From positions 9,487-14,592 of the forward strand of contig DDYO01000130.1 of NCBI GenBank assembly GCA_002348045.1: DNA of 5,106 nucleotides, in the 5' to 3' direction. The notes beneath the pieces were generated by a model, which saw only the letters and a program-made list of their open reading frames with translations, had not been told where the DNA came from and did not search any database. This document shows, piece after piece, positions 4,829 through 5,106 of this stretch (within the stretch, counting starts at the first letter, position 1; each line of letters opens with the position of its first letter). Both the position numbers and the translations under genes were made by a program. Origin of the DNA: Anaerolineales bacterium UBA2232. GTDB lineage: Bacteria; Chloroflexota; Anaerolineae; UBA2200.

Positions 4829-5106
4829 TCAAAACCACAGCCCGAGCCAATAGCGATCCACGAGGGTCGCCAGAACCCCCCAGGCACAGCCGAGCACTGC
4901 GCCGCCTATGACGTCGCGCGGATAGTGAGCACCGACGTACATCCGGGTGAAACCGACCAGCGCGGCGACTGAGTACATAGCGATGCTGGCTTCCACGCCC
5001 ATCTGGAACCGGTGGTGGAGTAGGGTGGCCAGGAAGAATGTCTGAGCGGTATGACCGCTGGGAAAGGACCGGCCTCGTTCCCGCCAGCCGATGATCCGCG
5101 TCCCCT
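4829..5106 (-). CDS. PAP2 (type 2 phosphatidic acid phosphatase) family protein, C-terminal part
   Basis: The last 91 residues are visible, ending at TGA 4831-4829; the start is beyond the right edge. Two of the three PAP2 signature motifs are clear. Motif 2 is S-F-P-S-G-H-T (visible residues 13-19, catalytic H18). Motif 3 is T-R-M-Y-V-G-A-H-Y-P-R-D (53-64), with R54, nucleophilic H60 and D64; the usual Ser before R54 is Thr. Hydrophobic segments at about 37-53 and 66-83 would be the last membrane helices. Such enzymes remove phosphate from lipid phosphates, for example undecaprenyl pyrophosphate or phosphatidic acid, at the outer face of the cytoplasmic membrane. Motif 1 (K-x6-R-P) is outside the window, so the substrate cannot be inferred. 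The gene converges on the recombinase remnant. Confidence 0.9.
   Translation of the reverse strand, partial: GTRIIGWRERGRSFPSGHTAQTFFLATLLHHRFQMGVEASIAMYSVAALVGFTRMYVGAHYPRDVIGGAVLGCAWGVLATLVDRYWLGLWF

Overview
This is a gene-dense, moderately GC-rich bacterial chromosomal segment holding mostly metabolic and housekeeping genes. Near-consensus sigma-70-type promoters, good Shine-Dalgarno (SD) sites and a tRNA without an encoded CCA end all fit a bacterium. The mix of a D-amino-acid-transaminase-like enzyme, small stand-alone hydrolases and an HD protein with a C-terminal extension feels like Chloroflexota. That placement is an impression only; no marker gene in the window proves it.

Layout from left to right. 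(1) Positions 1-351, plus strand: the C-terminal part of a nitrilase-superfamily carbon-nitrogen hydrolase that starts before the window. (2) Positions 356-3947, minus strand: five genes in one direction, read from right to left. They are a class IV (fold type IV) aminotransferase resembling D-alanine transaminase, a histidine-phosphatase (phosphoglycerate-mutase-like) protein, a HAD-superfamily hydrolase, ribonuclease HI (rnhA) and an HD-domain metal-dependent phosphohydrolase. The first two genes are separated by one base and the HAD and rnhA genes by four. The HAD gene is preceded by a gap of 50-65 bases and the HD gene by 69. A near-perfect promoter (TTGACA, 17 bp, TATACT) lies just upstream of the aminotransferase, so an operon is likely. 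(3) Positions 3948-4188: a divergent intergenic region with that leftward promoter and a second strong rightward promoter. (4) Positions 4189-4262: tRNA-Lys with anticodon CTT. (5) Positions 4288-4647: the N-terminal, core-binding part of a tyrosine recombinase with no catalytic domain, directly downstream of the tRNA. This is probably the scar of an element integrated at the tRNA. (6) Positions 4648-4828: no recognisable gene. (7) Positions 4829-5106, minus strand: the C-terminal part of a PAP2-type membrane phosphatase that runs off the right edge.

The operon has no single obvious pathway. The aminotransferase probably supplies D-Ala or D-Glu. The histidine phosphatase, HAD and HD proteins are small hydrolases of unknown substrate, and RNase HI removes RNA from RNA-DNA hybrids. 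The most unusual details are a possible AUC start codon in the HAD gene, its dehalogenase-like motif I combined with a phosphatase-like motif IV, and the recombinase remnant at tRNA-Lys. I see no evidence for a wholly new defence or mobile system.
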